Shown here: positions 63,713 through 64,000 of the stretch, one piece after another
Position numbering within the stretch: the first letter of the stretch is position 1
How the letters are laid out: each line of letters starts with the position of its first letter
Source: Thiodiazotropha sp040506195
GTDB lineage: Bacteria > Pseudomonadota > Gammaproteobacteria > Chromatiales > Chromatiaceae
Direction of reading: 5' to 3'
Assembly (NCBI GenBank): GCA_040506195.1
Contig: JBEVXH010000003.1
Coordinates: 124,001 to 188,000 of the forward strand
DNA: 64,000 nucleotides
Position numbers and translations under genes: made by a program
The notes under the pieces: model-generated
Database searches by the model: none
What the model was told of the DNA's origin: nothing
What the model saw: the letters and a program-made list of their open reading frames with translations, nothing else

Positions 63713-64000
63713 TCACGAAAGGCGTCGGGCGACCTGCCGGTGCAGCTGATCGGCCTCTTCATACCGGCCCTCGATCTGATCATTCTCCAAGCCATGGTTC
63801 GACAGCATCGATTTCACCTGCTCACAGTGCCACTGGGCCTGATGGAGCTGGTTGCCCTTTAGCTTACGGTTGGCTTCACGCATATGGTAGCCATAAAGGG
63901 TTTCCAGCCGTCGCGTGTCGATCATCTCCAGCAGCCGCTCCCGCTCCTGATCGTTTATCCCCACCAGTAACCTGTCCTCCTTCAGCAGCCACTCGATTTC
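63713..64000 (-). CDS. Hypothetical helical protein, 5' end beyond the window
   Basis: The frame is open to the right edge of the window. A GTG at 63964 could be the start (83 residues), but 12 more upstream codons are also open, so the gene may continue outside. The visible part is helical and charged (RERLLEMIDTRRLETLYGYH, QAQWHCEQVKSMLSNHGLEN). Family not recognised. Convergent with yacG. Confidence 0.5.
   Translation of the reverse strand, partial: EIEWLLKEDRLLVGINDQERERLLEMIDTRRLETLYGYHMREANRKLKGNQLHQAQWHCEQVKSMLSNHGLENDQIEGRYEEADQLHRQVARRLS

Noticed and set aside
1..64000. CRISPR arrays, tRNA or rRNA genes, prophage and intact insertion sequences
   Set aside because: No regularly spaced direct repeats, tRNA-like cloverleaf with a CCA end, phage structural gene or transposase was seen by eye. 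Low-scoring elements could still be missed without a covariance-model search.

Overview
The window reads as ordinary chromosome from a gammaproteobacterium. It carries zapD-yacG, an rppH-ptsP pair and MacB/RND-type export genes, together with anaerobic redox genes: a cytoplasmic bidirectional NiFe hydrogenase, pyruvate:ferredoxin oxidoreductase, a Tat-exported molybdoenzyme with a multiheme cytochrome, and a TauE/SafE-type permease. This mix fits a facultative sulfur-oxidising lineage of the Chromatiales / Sedimenticola / Thiodiazotropha kind. That placement is inference from gene content and style, not a phylogenetic result. I found no rRNA, tRNA, CRISPR array, prophage or intact transposase.

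Layout. 0.3-5.3 kb: a tight plus-strand operon of a FimV-like protein, a degenerate-receiver protein, an Mgl-like small GTPase, two Roadblock-type proteins (one divergent), a short ORF, a PAS protein and a cytoplasmic PhnD-like binding protein. A perfect CRP/Vfr-type palindrome lies upstream. 5.4-11.1 kb: housekeeping genes (ptsP, rppH, HAD phosphatase, HIRAN protein, YceI). 11.5-16.2 kb: a secreted Ig-like repeat protein and a GGDEF-EAL enzyme. 16.8-26.8 kb: a divergent locus. One arm encodes a periplasmic PhnD-like sensor, a histidine kinase and a sigma54 response regulator. The other encodes a multiheme cytochrome c, an Fe-S subunit, a molybdopterin oxidoreductase and a TorD-like chaperone, behind a clear -24/-12 promoter and a perfect upstream palindrome. 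26.8-30.1 kb: a pseudophosphatase-like protein and a Ser/Thr kinase-HDOD-GAF fusion. 30.2-34.7 kb: group 3b (sulfhydrogenase-type) NiFe hydrogenase hydBGDA plus maturation protease, divergent from nifJ at 35.0-38.6 kb. 38.9-43.8 kb: a dienelactone-hydrolase remnant and an RND efflux pair. 43.9-52.2 kb: unknown proteins, a TSUP permease, a shortened lipoprotein hydrolase and a MacAB-like ABC exporter with a MipA-family porin. 52.5-54.1 kb: two toxin-antitoxin pairs and a gene remnant in AT-richer DNA. 54.2-56.5 kb: an RstAB-like two-component system. 56.8-64.0 kb: a membrane AraC regulator, a serine hydrolase, a DUF3592-like protein, a dihydroorotate-dehydrogenase-like enzyme, zapD, yacG and a partial small protein.

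How parts may work together. Hydrogenase and NifJ together can interconvert pyruvate, ferredoxin, NAD(P)H and H2 in the cytoplasm. The periplasmic molybdoenzyme has no NrfD-type membrane subunit here, so it probably exchanges electrons with the quinone pool through the anchored multiheme cytochrome, under control of the adjacent three-component sensor and sigma54. A dispersed hairpin-like repeat (ends AGGGCC...GGCCCT, core ACACTAATCC) recurs across the window at gene ends and in intergenic gaps, and looks like a non-autonomous mobile or REP-like element.
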